From CADCTM01 sp049671305 (GTDB lineage Bacteria; Cyanobacteriota; Cyanobacteriia; Cyanobacteriales; Coleofasciculaceae): 56,038 nucleotides of DNA. Positions 33,682 to 42,626 of the stretch are shown here, in pieces (positions within the stretch are counted from its first letter, which is position 1; each line of letters opens with the position of its first letter). The position numbers and the translations under genes were made by a program. The stretch is taken from positions 1 through 56,038 of the forward strand of contig JBATUR010000009.1 in assembly GCA_049671305.1 (NCBI GenBank), written 5' to 3'. A model generated the notes under the pieces. That model was not told the DNA's origin. It worked only from the letters and a program-made list of their open reading frames with translations, and did no database searches.

Positions 33682-34509
33682 TTAAGTTTCCGGGGCAGAA
33701 GACTGGCTAATGATCGGTGAGAGGTAGGCGACTAATGCCCCTAGCAAGAAGCCGATAATATTGCGGAACAGAGGTAACCACTCAGAAGTTCGAGTCACAA
33801 CAGGTCCAATACCGAAGGCAAGGAACAGGATGCCCCAAAGTGGCGAGAAAATTAGCGCCCATTGCCAAGCGAAGATTTGTCCTTCTTTACGGGGGATAGC
33901 AGCAAAACCGCAGATAATGCCACCCAATACAGAAGTAATTAAGGTCAAAATCCACTGTTCTCTAGGAAGTCCAGGCACAACGCTACAGCCGCCCTGACGC
34001 AGGCAGGATTCTATGGTGTTGAGGGATTCTACGATTGATTGGTTTTCGCCATTCTCACGGACAAAGTAGAGGTTACCGAAGCGGGTTTGCAGTTCCACCC
34101 AGAAGGTGCGGGAGAGAAAGGGGTAGATGTCGTCGCCCACGTTGAAACCGAGGAGGTTACCGCCACGGGCGTCAGCAATTAGCAGGACGCTTTTGTCATC
34201 AAGTCCCCAGTATTTTTTGACGGCACGACCTGGGGTACGGTCATATTGAGTTAAGACTCGTAATTTCCAGCCGGTTTCTGCTTCAAATTTGTATAAGTCT
34301 TCAATCAGTGCTTCTTCTTGCAGGGAGGGCAGGAAGTTGGCAAGGTCAATAACTGGGGTTTGGGTTTCTGGCAAAAGATCCGGGTTATCGTACGCCAAGG
34401 CGACAGGCGCAATTGCCCAAACGGAAAATGCCAGGAAAAAGGCGGTTATAGATACTAAAAGGCGTTTTGGAAAAATATTTGGCATCGCGGTTGGGGAGGC
34501 AATAGACAC
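33682..34509 (-). CDS. TPM-domain membrane protein
   Basis: A 275-residue protein with a signal peptide or anchor (about 15-38), then a TPM domain (about 45-180). The TPM start is VIDLANFLPSLQEEALIEDLYKFEAETGWKLRVLT and the core is KSVLLIADARGGNLLGFNVG. Two or three C-terminal helices follow. TPM proteins in thylakoids (Psb32/TLP18.3 type) assist photosystem II repair. This one has a longer membrane tail, so equivalence to Psb32 is not certain. An alternative start lies eight codons in. Confidence 0.86.
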   Translation of the reverse strand: MSIASPTAMPNIFPKRLLVSITAFFLAFSVWAIAPVALAYDNPDLLPETQTPVIDLANFLPSLQEEALIEDLYKFEAETGWKLRVLTQYDRTPGRAVKKYWGLDDKSVLLIADARGGNLLGFNVGDDIYPFLSRTFWVELQTRFGNLYFVRENGENQSIVESLNTIESCLRQGGCSVVPGLPREQWILTLITSVLGGIICGFAAIPRKEGQIFAWQWALIFSPLWGILFLAFGIGPVVTRTSEWLPLFRNIIGFLLGALVAYLSPIISQSSAPET

Positions 34510-34664
34510 TCTTTGGCTGCTTCTTGAGTAGAGGATAAAGTAAAACTAAGAATTTCGTTACACTTGTTTACTTTAGTCTAATAATAGATGCGATCGCAAA
34601 ACGCTGCATACAAAATTCTGATTTACCTTACAAAAGCTTGCCCAATAGCCACCATAGCCCTCAC

Positions 34665-35246
34665 CTAATACTCACTGGTTTCTTCTGGCTCAAAATCCTC
34701 ATATTGCTTAGGTGAAGGTTCCTTAATTTTTTGAGGGCTGGTTTCAGTAAGCGAAGACTCAGCCTCATTTGCCTGCTGTGGATAGGCATCATCAATTGAG
34801 CTATGATCACCCGATAAATCCAAAGCTGTTTTTGGAGAAGGCTGCAGTCGCTCCACTGAGCGCCGCCCAGACGTAGTAGGACGATTCCAAGTACTCCAAG
34901 CCGCCTTCACACCTGCCATGACGCCACGAGTATTCACCTGTACCTTTTGCGCCTGATTTTTCGCACCGCTAATGCTTTGGTCAACTTGCTTAACGACTTG
35001 ACCAGCACTTTTGACACCTTCAGTGACTTCATCAGTCAAATCACTAATTTCCAAACCTGTCAAGCGAATTGCTTCTAGGGTTGGCGGCAATTCTCGCCGC
35101 AGCGTATCAGCCAACTTTTCAATACTACGAGCCGCCCGCGCCAACTCCTGCAAAGCAGGCAGCGCCGCTATTAAAACTGCTGTCAAGCTAACCGCCACCA
35201 GCAGGATCGATAGTCCTAGCCAAAATAGAGGATCAATCACGGACAA
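34665..35246 (-). CDS. DUF948-like membrane protein
   Basis: A 193-residue protein. One N-terminal helix (residues 7-30) is followed by an amphipathic, methyl-accepting-like helical region (about 38-100: LARAARSIEKLADTLRREL, DLTDEVTEGVKSAGQVVKQVD) and an acidic disordered tail ending ETSEY. This layout fits DUF948. It lies five bases downstream of the YtxH gene, in a run of three small membrane-protein genes. Confidence 0.85.
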   Translation of the reverse strand: MSVIDPLFWLGLSILLVAVSLTAVLIAALPALQELARAARSIEKLADTLRRELPPTLEAIRLTGLEISDLTDEVTEGVKSAGQVVKQVDQSISGAKNQAQKVQVNTRGVMAGVKAAWSTWNRPTTSGRRSVERLQPSPKTALDLSGDHSSIDDAYPQQANEAESSLTETSPQKIKEPSPKQYEDFEPEETSEY

Positions 35247-35251
35247 GTTGC

Positions 35252-35602
35252 CTAAAGTTGATGATCAGGAACTGATTGTTGTGGCACCACTGCCACATCC
35301 ACCTGCGGTTGTGATTCGACAGTCTGCCGCTCCGAAGCTTCGACACCTGCAGCAATTGCTTCTCGCAGTCGCTCCAAAGTGCCATCCCAGCGCAACCTTG
35401 CCGATTCAGAAAGGCGATCGGCTTGTAGTTGTACACTAGTTGATAAATCTTCCGCTAACTCTGGCAAAGCATCCGCTGATTTTTTCAACAATTGTCGCGT
35501 ATCTCTACCTGTACGCGGGGCAATTAGTAAACCCGTTAAAGCTCCAATTGCACTGCCTAATAACATTCCACCAACAAACGAGCCATTACTTTTCTTTGAC
35601 AT
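35252..35602 (-). CDS. YtxH-domain protein
   Basis: A 116-residue protein with an N-terminal membrane segment (FVGGMLLGSAIGALTGLLIAP, residues 9-29), then RTGRDTRQLLKKSADALPELAEDL. This is the hallmark of YtxH proteins, formerly mislabelled gas-vesicle proteins and linked to general stress in Firmicutes. The C-terminal tail is Gln/Val-rich. It is tightly linked to the DUF948-like gene (5 bases) and close to the 126-residue membrane protein upstream. Confidence 0.88.
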   Translation of the reverse strand: MSKKSNGSFVGGMLLGSAIGALTGLLIAPRTGRDTRQLLKKSADALPELAEDLSTSVQLQADRLSESARLRWDGTLERLREAIAAGVEASERQTVESQPQVDVAVVPQQSVPDHQL

Positions 35603-35683
35603 TTTTTAGTCTCTATCCTTACACCAATTTTATTAGGTAGTTACGTGAGTTTTGAGAACTTAAGCAATTAGCTACAAAGTGAG

Positions 35684-36064
35684 TCATCCATTGCTTGATC
35701 CTCTTTGCCGCTTACGCCTACGTCGTAACCTCGCTCCAGGCGATAGTTTAGCGCTGCTGCGTAGTGCCGCTCGCCGACTCAATCCCCAGACTCTTTGTAC
35801 TAAACTCAAAAGAGTTAAAACTTGCTGAATTTTTTGCAGTTGTAACTCTAGTTGCTGATAACTGTCTATAGCACCTCCAACACCAACCTGCCCTTGAGAA
35901 ATCGCCTCTGGCGCACCATGTAAAATTCTATAAGTATTTCGTTCTGCCAAAAGTACAGCATCCGCCGTTGCCCCCAGCACCCGCCGCAAATTCCAAACCT
36001 GCCAAGCTACATAGAGACACAATAGCGAGATTAAGACATTAAGAACCACAACAACGTTCAGCAT
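35684..36064 (-). CDS. Small membrane protein with basic tail
   Basis: A 126-residue protein with an N-terminal helix (VVVVLNVLISLLCLYVAWQVW), then helical segments (QLELQLQKIQQVLTLLSLVQRVWGL), and a very basic C-terminus (RLRRRRKRQRGSSNG). It is first of the three-gene run with YtxH and DUF948 genes. The family is not recognised. The basic tail could contact membrane surface or nucleic acid. Confidence 0.8.
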   Translation of the reverse strand: MLNVVVVLNVLISLLCLYVAWQVWNLRRVLGATADAVLLAERNTYRILHGAPEAISQGQVGVGGAIDSYQQLELQLQKIQQVLTLLSLVQRVWGLSRRAALRSSAKLSPGARLRRRRKRQRGSSNG

Positions 36065-36191
36065 TTTTGAGAATAACTCCGCGTTTCTCCAATACTATCT
36101 TTCTTGGCTTGCAACCTTTGCTAAACGATTCAAGTCATCCTGATTAAGCTCAGTCGCTGGTGTCAATAATGTTATATCTACCTCCACTTCT

Positions 36192-38090
36192 ATGAAACGG
36201 TTTATTAAGCGCTCTTTTACAATTTTCGCCAATGGGCTAGTTGCTTTTAGCCGCAGCTTTGGGCGTCAAGCTTGGTTGGTTTTCTTATTTATTTTGGGCA
36301 TCACTATTGCCACATTTAAACCGACAGTCGCCTTCTCCCAAACGACAAAATTAACTGATATCCAAGGCAACTGGGCGCAACCTTGTATTGAACAACTCGC
36401 CAAGCGTCGCATCATTAATGGTTATCCAGATGGCAGCTTCAAGCCCAATGCACCTGTAACCAGAGCCGAATTTGCGGCAATGTTGGGTAATGCTTTTCCT
36501 GATGCTGTGGCGACACGTACTGGCGGGAAATTTGCTGATGTGCCGACCAATTTTTGGGCAAGTAATGCGATTCAGAAAGCTTATCAAAATGGCTTCTTAG
36601 CAGGTTATCCTGGTGGTGTATTTCAGCCGAATCAAAACATTCCTCGCGTTCAGGCATTGGTATCTTTGTCAAGTGGCTTGAAGTATATGCCAGTAAAACC
36701 AACCTTGGAAACTTTAAATAGTGCTTTTACTGACGCTGCAAGTCTTCCTGATTATTCCAAAAGTGCGATCGCTGCCGCCACTGAAAAACAGCTTATCGTC
36801 AACTATCCCAATGTCCGCAACCTCAACCCCAACCAATTAGCAACTCGTGCTGATATTGCCGCCTTCGTTTGCCAAGCCACAGGCGCGGTTGGTATGATAC
36901 CGACTCAATATGTTGCTAAAGCTAACGACGCACCGCCTACTATTGCCAAAACCGAATTACGAGGCGTTTGGCTAACTAATATTGATAGCGATGTCCTTTA
37001 TTCCACCAATAAGGTGACAGACGCCATCCAAAAGCTGGCTAATCTCAACTTTAATACGCTTTATCCTACCGTCTGGAATTGGGGCTACACTCTTTATCCC
37101 AGCAAAGTCTCAGAACAAGTTACCGGACTTCCTGTTAGGTTAGTGACACCCTTAGATAGCAAACTTGACCCCAACTTAGGAACCAAAGGGCGAGATATGC
37201 TCAAGGAAGTAGTAGAGCAAGGTCATCAAAAGGGCATGAGAGTCATACCCTGGTTTGAATTTGGCATGATGGCGCCTTCCGACTCAGAACTTGCCAAACG
37301 TCATCCCGATTGGCTCACCAAGCGTCGTGACGGCACGGAAGTTGATGTCGATGATCTGGGGGATGAAGTTAAAGATATCGTCTGGCTCAACCCCTTCAAG
37401 CCAGAAGTACAGCAGTTTCTCCAAGATTTAGTTGTGGAAACTGTTAGTAATTACGATGTTGATGGTGTTCAATTTGATGATCATTTTGGCTTGCCTGCGG
37501 AGTTTGGTTATGATGACTTCACCGTACAGTTATATAAACAAGAACATCAAGGTAATGCGCCTTCTAATGACCCTCAAGATGTAGAATGGGTAAGATGGCG
37601 GGCAAATAAAATCACTGATTTCCTGACCAAAGTATTTCGCGCCGTTAAAGCCAAAAAAGAGAAAGTTGTGATTTCTCTTTCCCCAAATCCCTATCGTTTC
37701 TCTTATGATTCTTATTTGGCAGATTGGGCAAATTGGGAACGCTTGGGTTTGGTGGAAGAGTTGGTTGTACAGATTTATCGTAATGACTTTAATACTTTTG
37801 TTTCAGAATTAGAACAACCAGAAATGAAAGTAGCAAAAAGCCATATTCCTGTAGGAATTGGGATTTTGAGTGGGTTGAAGGATCGCAAGGTTCCCCTGGC
37901 ACAAATTAAGCAACAAATTGAAGCAGTTAGAAGTCGTGGCTTTGCTGGGGTATCATTCTTTTTCTATGAAACTTTGTGGAATAATACAGCAGAAACTCCT
38001 GATGAGCGTCAGACAGCGTTTCGCTTATTTTTCCCTATGCCCACAAAACCGCTTGAACTTTCTGAACGATTATTAGAACCTGCTCAGTAA
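36192..38090 (+). CDS. SLH-domain protein with GHL10-type glycosidase-like domain
   Basis: A 632-residue surface protein. The N-terminal hydrophobic segment (about 28-48) acts as signal or anchor. Three SLH repeats (about 52-235) carry the patterns DIQGNWAQPCIEQL, INGYPDGSFKPNAPVTRAEF and FADVPTNFWASNAIQKAY. A family-10-like glycosyl hydrolase-like domain (GHL10, about 255-590) begins ELRGVWLTNIDSDV, with barrel strands such as MRVIPWFEFG, VWLNPFKPEV and DGVQFDDHFG. SLH repeats bind pyruvylated secondary cell-wall polymer. Substrate and activity are unknown. ispF follows after 11 bases. Confidence 0.9.
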   Translation: MKRFIKRSFTIFANGLVAFSRSFGRQAWLVFLFILGITIATFKPTVAFSQTTKLTDIQGNWAQPCIEQLAKRRIINGYPDGSFKPNAPVTRAEFAAMLGNAFPDAVATRTGGKFADVPTNFWASNAIQKAYQNGFLAGYPGGVFQPNQNIPRVQALVSLSSGLKYMPVKPTLETLNSAFTDAASLPDYSKSAIAAATEKQLIVNYPNVRNLNPNQLATRADIAAFVCQATGAVGMIPTQYVAKANDAPPTIAKTELRGVWLTNIDSDVLYSTNKVTDAIQKLANLNFNTLYPTVWNWGYTLYPSKVSEQVTGLPVRLVTPLDSKLDPNLGTKGRDMLKEVVEQGHQKGMRVIPWFEFGMMAPSDSELAKRHPDWLTKRRDGTEVDVDDLGDEVKDIVWLNPFKPEVQQFLQDLVVETVSNYDVDGVQFDDHFGLPAEFGYDDFTVQLYKQEHQGNAPSNDPQDVEWVRWRANKITDFLTKVFRAVKAKKEKVVISLSPNPYRFSYDSYLADWANWERLGLVEELVVQIYRNDFNTFVSELEQPEMKVAKSHIPVGIGILSGLKDRKVPLAQIKQQIEAVRSRGFAGVSFFFYETLWNNTAETPDERQTAFRLFFPMPTKPLELSERLLEPAQ

Positions 38091-38101
38091 TTGCCTAAAC
38101 T

Positions 38102-38581
38102 ATGACTATTCGCATTGGTAACGGTTACGATATCCATCAATTAACTGAGGGAAGACGCCTGATTTTGGGTGGTGTAGAAATTCCTCATGAGTTGGGGTTA
38201 CTTGGTCACAGTGACGCTGATGTACTGACTCATGCGATTATGGATGCCATGTTGGGGGCGTTGAGTTTGGGGGATATTGGTCATTATTTTCCGCCGACTG
38301 ATCCCAAATGGGCTGGTGCGGATAGTTTAGTTTTATTAAGTCAGGTCAATCAACTAATTGTGAGTGCGGGTTGGAAGATTGGTAATATTGATTCGGTTGT
38401 AGTGGCAGAACGTCCGAAGTTGAAGCCTCATATTAAGACAATGCGCGATCGCCTTTCTAGTACCTTAAACTTAGAACCAGACCAAATCGGCGTTAAGGCA
38501 ACAACTAATGAAAAATTAGGTCCCGTGGGGCGAGAAGAGGGCATTTCGGCTTATGCTGTGGCGTTGTTAGTTAAAGTTTAA
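38102..38581 (+). CDS. ispF: 2-C-methyl-D-erythritol 2,4-cyclodiphosphate synthase
   Basis: A 159-residue enzyme of the MEP isoprenoid pathway that cyclises CDP-methylerythritol 2-phosphate. The metal site is in GNGYDIHQL (Asp and His), with LGHSDADVLTHAIMDAMLGAL and later AERPKLKPHI and KATTNEKLG. Length is exact for the family. Its TAA stop overlaps the stop of the convergent toxin gene by four bases (TTAA). Confidence 0.97.
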   Translation: MTIRIGNGYDIHQLTEGRRLILGGVEIPHELGLLGHSDADVLTHAIMDAMLGALSLGDIGHYFPPTDPKWAGADSLVLLSQVNQLIVSAGWKIGNIDSVVVAERPKLKPHIKTMRDRLSSTLNLEPDQIGVKATTNEKLGPVGREEGISAYAVALLVKV

Positions 38582-38904
38582 GAACCGCCAACCTCAATCA
38601 CTTCACCTGGAGTAAGTTGATCTAAAATACTACGAACATTTGGCATCAGTGGAACTAATTCGGGAAGGCGATTGCTAGATGCGATGAGAACAACGACCGC
38701 AATCCCAGCTTGTTGTAAGTTTTGCTGATAGCGTAGATTTTGATCAGTCGTCAGTAAAATGGTAAAGTTCTCCTGAACCATCATTTGCAGTAGTTCACCA
38801 TTCTTTTTCCCCGACCATCCCATCTCCACAACTGTACATACTTGATAATCAGTAAGTTCACGTTTTAGAGGTCTTGGAACACATTTGTCAAGCATGATTC
38901 GCAT
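38578..38904 (-). CDS. DUF5615 PIN-like toxin
   Basis: A 108-residue protein of the DUF5615 PIN-like family: the N-terminal RIMLDKCVPRPLKREL with an acidic residue where PIN nucleases bind metal, and TTDQNLRYQQNL. It is the putative toxin of a pair with the DUF433 gene, which it overlaps by 17 bases. Ribonuclease activity is inferred from the fold. The stop codon is shared with ispF in convergent orientation. Confidence 0.88.
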   Translation of the reverse strand: MRIMLDKCVPRPLKRELTDYQVCTVVEMGWSGKKNGELLQMMVQENFTILLTTDQNLRYQQNLQQAGIAVVVLIASSNRLPELVPLMPNVRSILDQLTPGEVIEVGGS

Positions 38905-39112
38905 AAGCCGTCAGCATTTCTTTTGCTAATTCCAAGACTGTAATTGCTTGTTCACGGCTGACACTAGGAAAATGATCGAGAAACTCATTTAATGAATCAC
39001 CTGCCTCTAGATAGTCGAGTAATGTTTTCATTGGTACACGAGTGCCAACAAAAACAGGAGTTCCGCCTAATATATTAGGATCACTATGAACAACAGGGGG
39101 TGTAGATATCAT
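38888..39112 (-). CDS. DUF433 antitoxin
   Basis: A DUF433 protein of 74 residues from ATG 39112 (MISTPPVVHSDPNILGGTPVF); a GTG six codons upstream is possible. Typical features are the N-terminal IxxDPxILGGTPxxxGTRVP pattern and a winged-helix-like C-terminus (SREQAITVLELAKEML). It is usually found just before DUF5615 PIN-like toxins, as here, and would neutralise the toxin and repress the operon. Confidence 0.88.
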   Translation of the reverse strand: MISTPPVVHSDPNILGGTPVFVGTRVPMKTLLDYLEAGDSLNEFLDHFPSVSREQAITVLELAKEMLTAYANHA

Positions 39113-39194
39113 ATTTGAAATACCAATCACAAGTTAAAGATATAATCTATCAATAATTCCAACGATTTATAATTTCCATCATCTTCCCTTCAAA

Positions 39195-42113
39195 TTATTG
39201 CTTAATTGGAATTTCTACCACAAATTCAGCACCTTCTCCAGGTACAGAATTACATTGCAACATTCCACCATGTCTTTCAACCACAATTTGATAACTAATT
39301 GCCAATCCTAAACCTGTGCCTTTACCAATTGGTTTAGTTGTAAAAAAAGGATTAAATAATTGTTGTTGAATCTTCTCGCTCATGCCCGTACCATTATCAT
39401 TAATACGAATAAAAACGTAATCACATTTTGAATTAATTTTTTGACCATCAAGCCTTAGAGAATTAGGTTGTTGAGAAATACCCGTAGTAATAGTAATAGT
39501 TGGCAATGAATAAGATTGTGTTTTGCATTCATGATTCATTGCCGCTCGATTCTGCTGGCTAATTTTTTCTTCCAAAGCATCCAGAGCATTAGAAATTAAA
39601 TTCATAAACACCTGATTTAGTTGTCCAGCATAACACTGAATTAACGGTAAATCACCATAATTTTTAACTAGATTAATTACCGGATAACCCAACTTAGCTT
39701 TAAAGCGGTGTTGCAAAATCATCAAAGTACTTTCAATACCTGAATGAATATCAATCTCCTTGCATTCTGACTCATCCAAACGCGAAAAGGTACGAAGCGA
39801 TCGCACAATTTCTCGAATTCTTTCTGCACCAACCTTCATTGAGTCTTGAAGTCTGGAAAAATCAGTCATCAAAAAGTCCAAATCAATCGCATCAATACGC
39901 TCTTTAATAACCATTGAAGGCATCGGATAGGCAGCACGATACAACTGCAATAAACTGAGTAAATCTTGAGAATACTCTTGGACATAAATCAAGTTACCAT
40001 AAATAAAATTAACCGGATTATTAATTTCATGAGCAACACCAGCAACTAACTGCCCCAAACCCGACATTTTTTCAACTTGAATTAACTGAGCTTGAGTACG
40101 TTGTAACTCATATAAAGTCTGCTCCAACTGTGTTGCTTGTTCTTGAGCAAGCTCAGTTGCCTTGCAACTTGCTGCATAAAGTTCAGCCTGCTTAATTGCA
40201 ATTAAAAGTTGGTCTTGTACGGCTTTTAGTAATTCCACTTCTGCCCTATTCCAAGGACGAATTGAACTAGAATGCAAACAACTAATTACGCCAATTGTAC
40301 CGTTTGGCGTTAGCATTGGCAGTATTAAAACCGAGTTATAGCCTAGCTGACAAACATCTCGATAAATCGGGTTATCAAGAGCATTAAGATCATCAATTTG
40401 CAAAACTTCCATCTGCACCAATTGTTGAAGCAAAAGTCCAACTGCTTCTGTTTCTTGACTATCTTCAATATCTGCTAAATTAGGATGGCAAGCTGACTGT
40501 ACAACCTGCCAACCATCAGTTTGATACCAAGCAAACTGACAACGATCAACTTGCAACATTTCACGGATTTCTTGTACTGCCGTTTTGAGGATCGTATTTA
40601 GTTCCAAAGAATTACGAATTTGCGTAGAAATGCGGTTAAGTAAAGACTCCCGCGCCAAACTTTCTCTTAATTGTGCTTCTGATTGTTTGAGAGCATATTC
40701 AGCCTTTTTGCGAGTACTAATATCCTGAACAACAGCTAAGAAATATGGGGCAGCACCAAGAGGCGGTTGCACCAAAGAAGCCGTAATTTGCACCCAAACA
40801 GGCTCTCCATTTTTGTGCAGATAGCGCTTTTCTAGACTGTAAGTTTCAATTTCACCAGCTAAAAGCGATCGCACATATTCCAGATCCAAATACAAATCAT
40901 CTGGAGCGGTAATATCGTAAAAAGTCTTGACTAACAACTCCTGGCGGCTATAACCAACAATGTCACAAAATTTTTGGTTAACTCTAGTAAAATAACCCTC
41001 AGTTGTCGCATGAGTAATGCCAACTGCCGCTTGTTCAAAAGTCGCCCGAAAACGCTCCTCACTCTCCCGCAGTGCTGCTTCAAATTGTTTACGATTAGTC
41101 ACATCAGTCAAAGAAGCTACAACAGCATAAGGCGTTGTTCCATTCGGCAAAAATAAAGGTTGTGAATTAACATTAACCCAGACCAAACTGCCATCGGGTT
41201 TGTGGATACCCATAACGGCATTCTTCAAAGCTTGCCCCGTCCGTAACGAAACATTCAGTGGATGTTCTTCAATTGAGAAAAGATCGCCATTTTCCTTAAT
41301 AGCACGCCAACGAGTATCTAGAGCATTTTGTCCCTGCAACCCGTCAGCCGCAAGCCCCAAAATCTTCTCCGCCGCCGCATTACAAGTACAAATAATATTA
41401 CTCGCATCTTGTAAAATAATCCCCTCTGCCATTGCCGCCACCAAGGCACGATAGCGCTTTTCCGAGGCTTGCTCTAAAGCTTGTGCATATTGGCGTTGGC
41501 TAATTTCTTCCTGTAGTTGCTCAACAGCTACCGTCAGCGAGGCAGTTCCCCAAATTCCATAACTAGCTTGTTCACGAATGCAGTGATAATTGTCTTGAAC
41601 CAGTTGGAATGAATCTTTTTGGAACTCGGTAAAAATGATGATCCCGCCAATTTCACCACTACTACTATACCAAGGTTGAATTTCCCACTTGAGGCGTTGC
41701 AGAGAACCATCTGGTTTGATTACATAATCAGAATCGCCGTTTTGTGGTTTTCCACTCTTAGCCAAAGCAAAAAAGTCTTGCCATTGTGGCACAAGTTTGT
41801 GATTTGGGGCAACAAATTCCTCTGAACCAAATAGGGGAGGAACCCAAACCTCTGCTTCATTTATTGGTTTTGTCTCCAATTCCCACTTACCTACTTCTAG
41901 CAAGCTTTGCTGTCGATGATAAAACGGCAACAACTCAATGGGACAACCACTGAGATTGTGATTTTCCAGGGCATAATCAGTTAACCATTTCTGGGAAGCG
42001 AATAAATAACACAAATTGCGATCGAGCATGGCGACTGCGGTAGGGGTGTGTCGAATAAACGCAGAAAACAGCTCTAGATTAGTGGAGTTAACAAAATTAT
42101 CTATAGGTTGCAT
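39195..42113 (-). CDS. PAS-PAS-PAS-GAF sensor histidine kinase
   Basis: A 972-residue soluble histidine kinase. Domains in order: a divergent PAS (about 15-190), PAS/PAC (about 222-345), PAS/PAC (about 350-470), GAF (about 495-650), a coiled linker, the dimerisation domain with His in AGVAHEINNPVNF (about 693), and HATPase_c. The ATPase has N-box NQVFMNLISNALDAL, G1 RINDNGTGM and G2 GKGTGLGLAISY. No receiver domain or membrane helix is present, so it senses a cytoplasmic signal and must act through a separate response regulator, none of which is adjacent. The input is unknown; GAF residues typical of a bilin-binding Cys site are not obvious. Confidence 0.93.
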   Translation of the reverse strand: MQPIDNFVNSTNLELFSAFIRHTPTAVAMLDRNLCYLFASQKWLTDYALENHNLSGCPIELLPFYHRQQSLLEVGKWELETKPINEAEVWVPPLFGSEEFVAPNHKLVPQWQDFFALAKSGKPQNGDSDYVIKPDGSLQRLKWEIQPWYSSSGEIGGIIIFTEFQKDSFQLVQDNYHCIREQASYGIWGTASLTVAVEQLQEEISQRQYAQALEQASEKRYRALVAAMAEGIILQDASNIICTCNAAAEKILGLAADGLQGQNALDTRWRAIKENGDLFSIEEHPLNVSLRTGQALKNAVMGIHKPDGSLVWVNVNSQPLFLPNGTTPYAVVASLTDVTNRKQFEAALRESEERFRATFEQAAVGITHATTEGYFTRVNQKFCDIVGYSRQELLVKTFYDITAPDDLYLDLEYVRSLLAGEIETYSLEKRYLHKNGEPVWVQITASLVQPPLGAAPYFLAVVQDISTRKKAEYALKQSEAQLRESLARESLLNRISTQIRNSLELNTILKTAVQEIREMLQVDRCQFAWYQTDGWQVVQSACHPNLADIEDSQETEAVGLLLQQLVQMEVLQIDDLNALDNPIYRDVCQLGYNSVLILPMLTPNGTIGVISCLHSSSIRPWNRAEVELLKAVQDQLLIAIKQAELYAASCKATELAQEQATQLEQTLYELQRTQAQLIQVEKMSGLGQLVAGVAHEINNPVNFIYGNLIYVQEYSQDLLSLLQLYRAAYPMPSMVIKERIDAIDLDFLMTDFSRLQDSMKVGAERIREIVRSLRTFSRLDESECKEIDIHSGIESTLMILQHRFKAKLGYPVINLVKNYGDLPLIQCYAGQLNQVFMNLISNALDALEEKISQQNRAAMNHECKTQSYSLPTITITTGISQQPNSLRLDGQKINSKCDYVFIRINDNGTGMSEKIQQQLFNPFFTTKPIGKGTGLGLAISYQIVVERHGGMLQCNSVPGEGAEFVVEIPIKQ

Positions 42114-42626
42114 TACCTCAAACGCTCAAGTTGTTTGCGACGAGAAAGCTTATACTCAGGCAAAAGCACCCACTGAGATAGATTAGGCATTAGTTTGGGG
42201 TTGAGAGTTTGATGCAAACTAGATACCTCTCTTGTAAAAGTTTATGAGATTTATCCCAAGTCTGGCACTTTTACTTAAATTGGATGGATCACTAACCGAC
42301 AAGAGTTCTGATAAGAGGCTTCCCCAATGACCTCCAACTACTAGTGCGAATTCTTGGCGGAAATTAACTAATTATTTCAAGCTTGATGAGATGATTGTTT
42401 CAATTATCTCTTTTTTGCGATCTGCTTGCAGCAGTGCTAGGCTAGCGCCTCGCTTCGCTGTTTTCATGCCCTACGGGCTGTACGCTATCGCTAAAAGTCG
42501 GTTTTGGCTCATTGATGGCAAGGAAACAGACCACGGCTGGCGGCGGGCTAGGAGCAAATACGCGATCGCTTTTGCCTAACTCATACACTTGCCAGTCAGC
42601 ATTCTAACAACTATTGACTTTTGCTT
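42114..42626. repeat. Intergenic region with small dispersed repeat
   Basis: About 510 bases between divergent genes. At roughly 42440-42495 is a Nostoc-type small dispersed repeat (GCCTCGCTTCGCTG, CCCTACGGGC, GCTATCGCT). A HIP1 octamer occurs near 42562. The open frame at 42391-42579 is produced by the repeat and is not called as a gene. Promoters for trpD and the histidine kinase should lie here. Confidence 0.5.

Noticed and set aside
42391..42579. Open frame upstream of trpD
   Set aside because: It is made of small dispersed repeat sequence and has no coding character or ribosome binding site.
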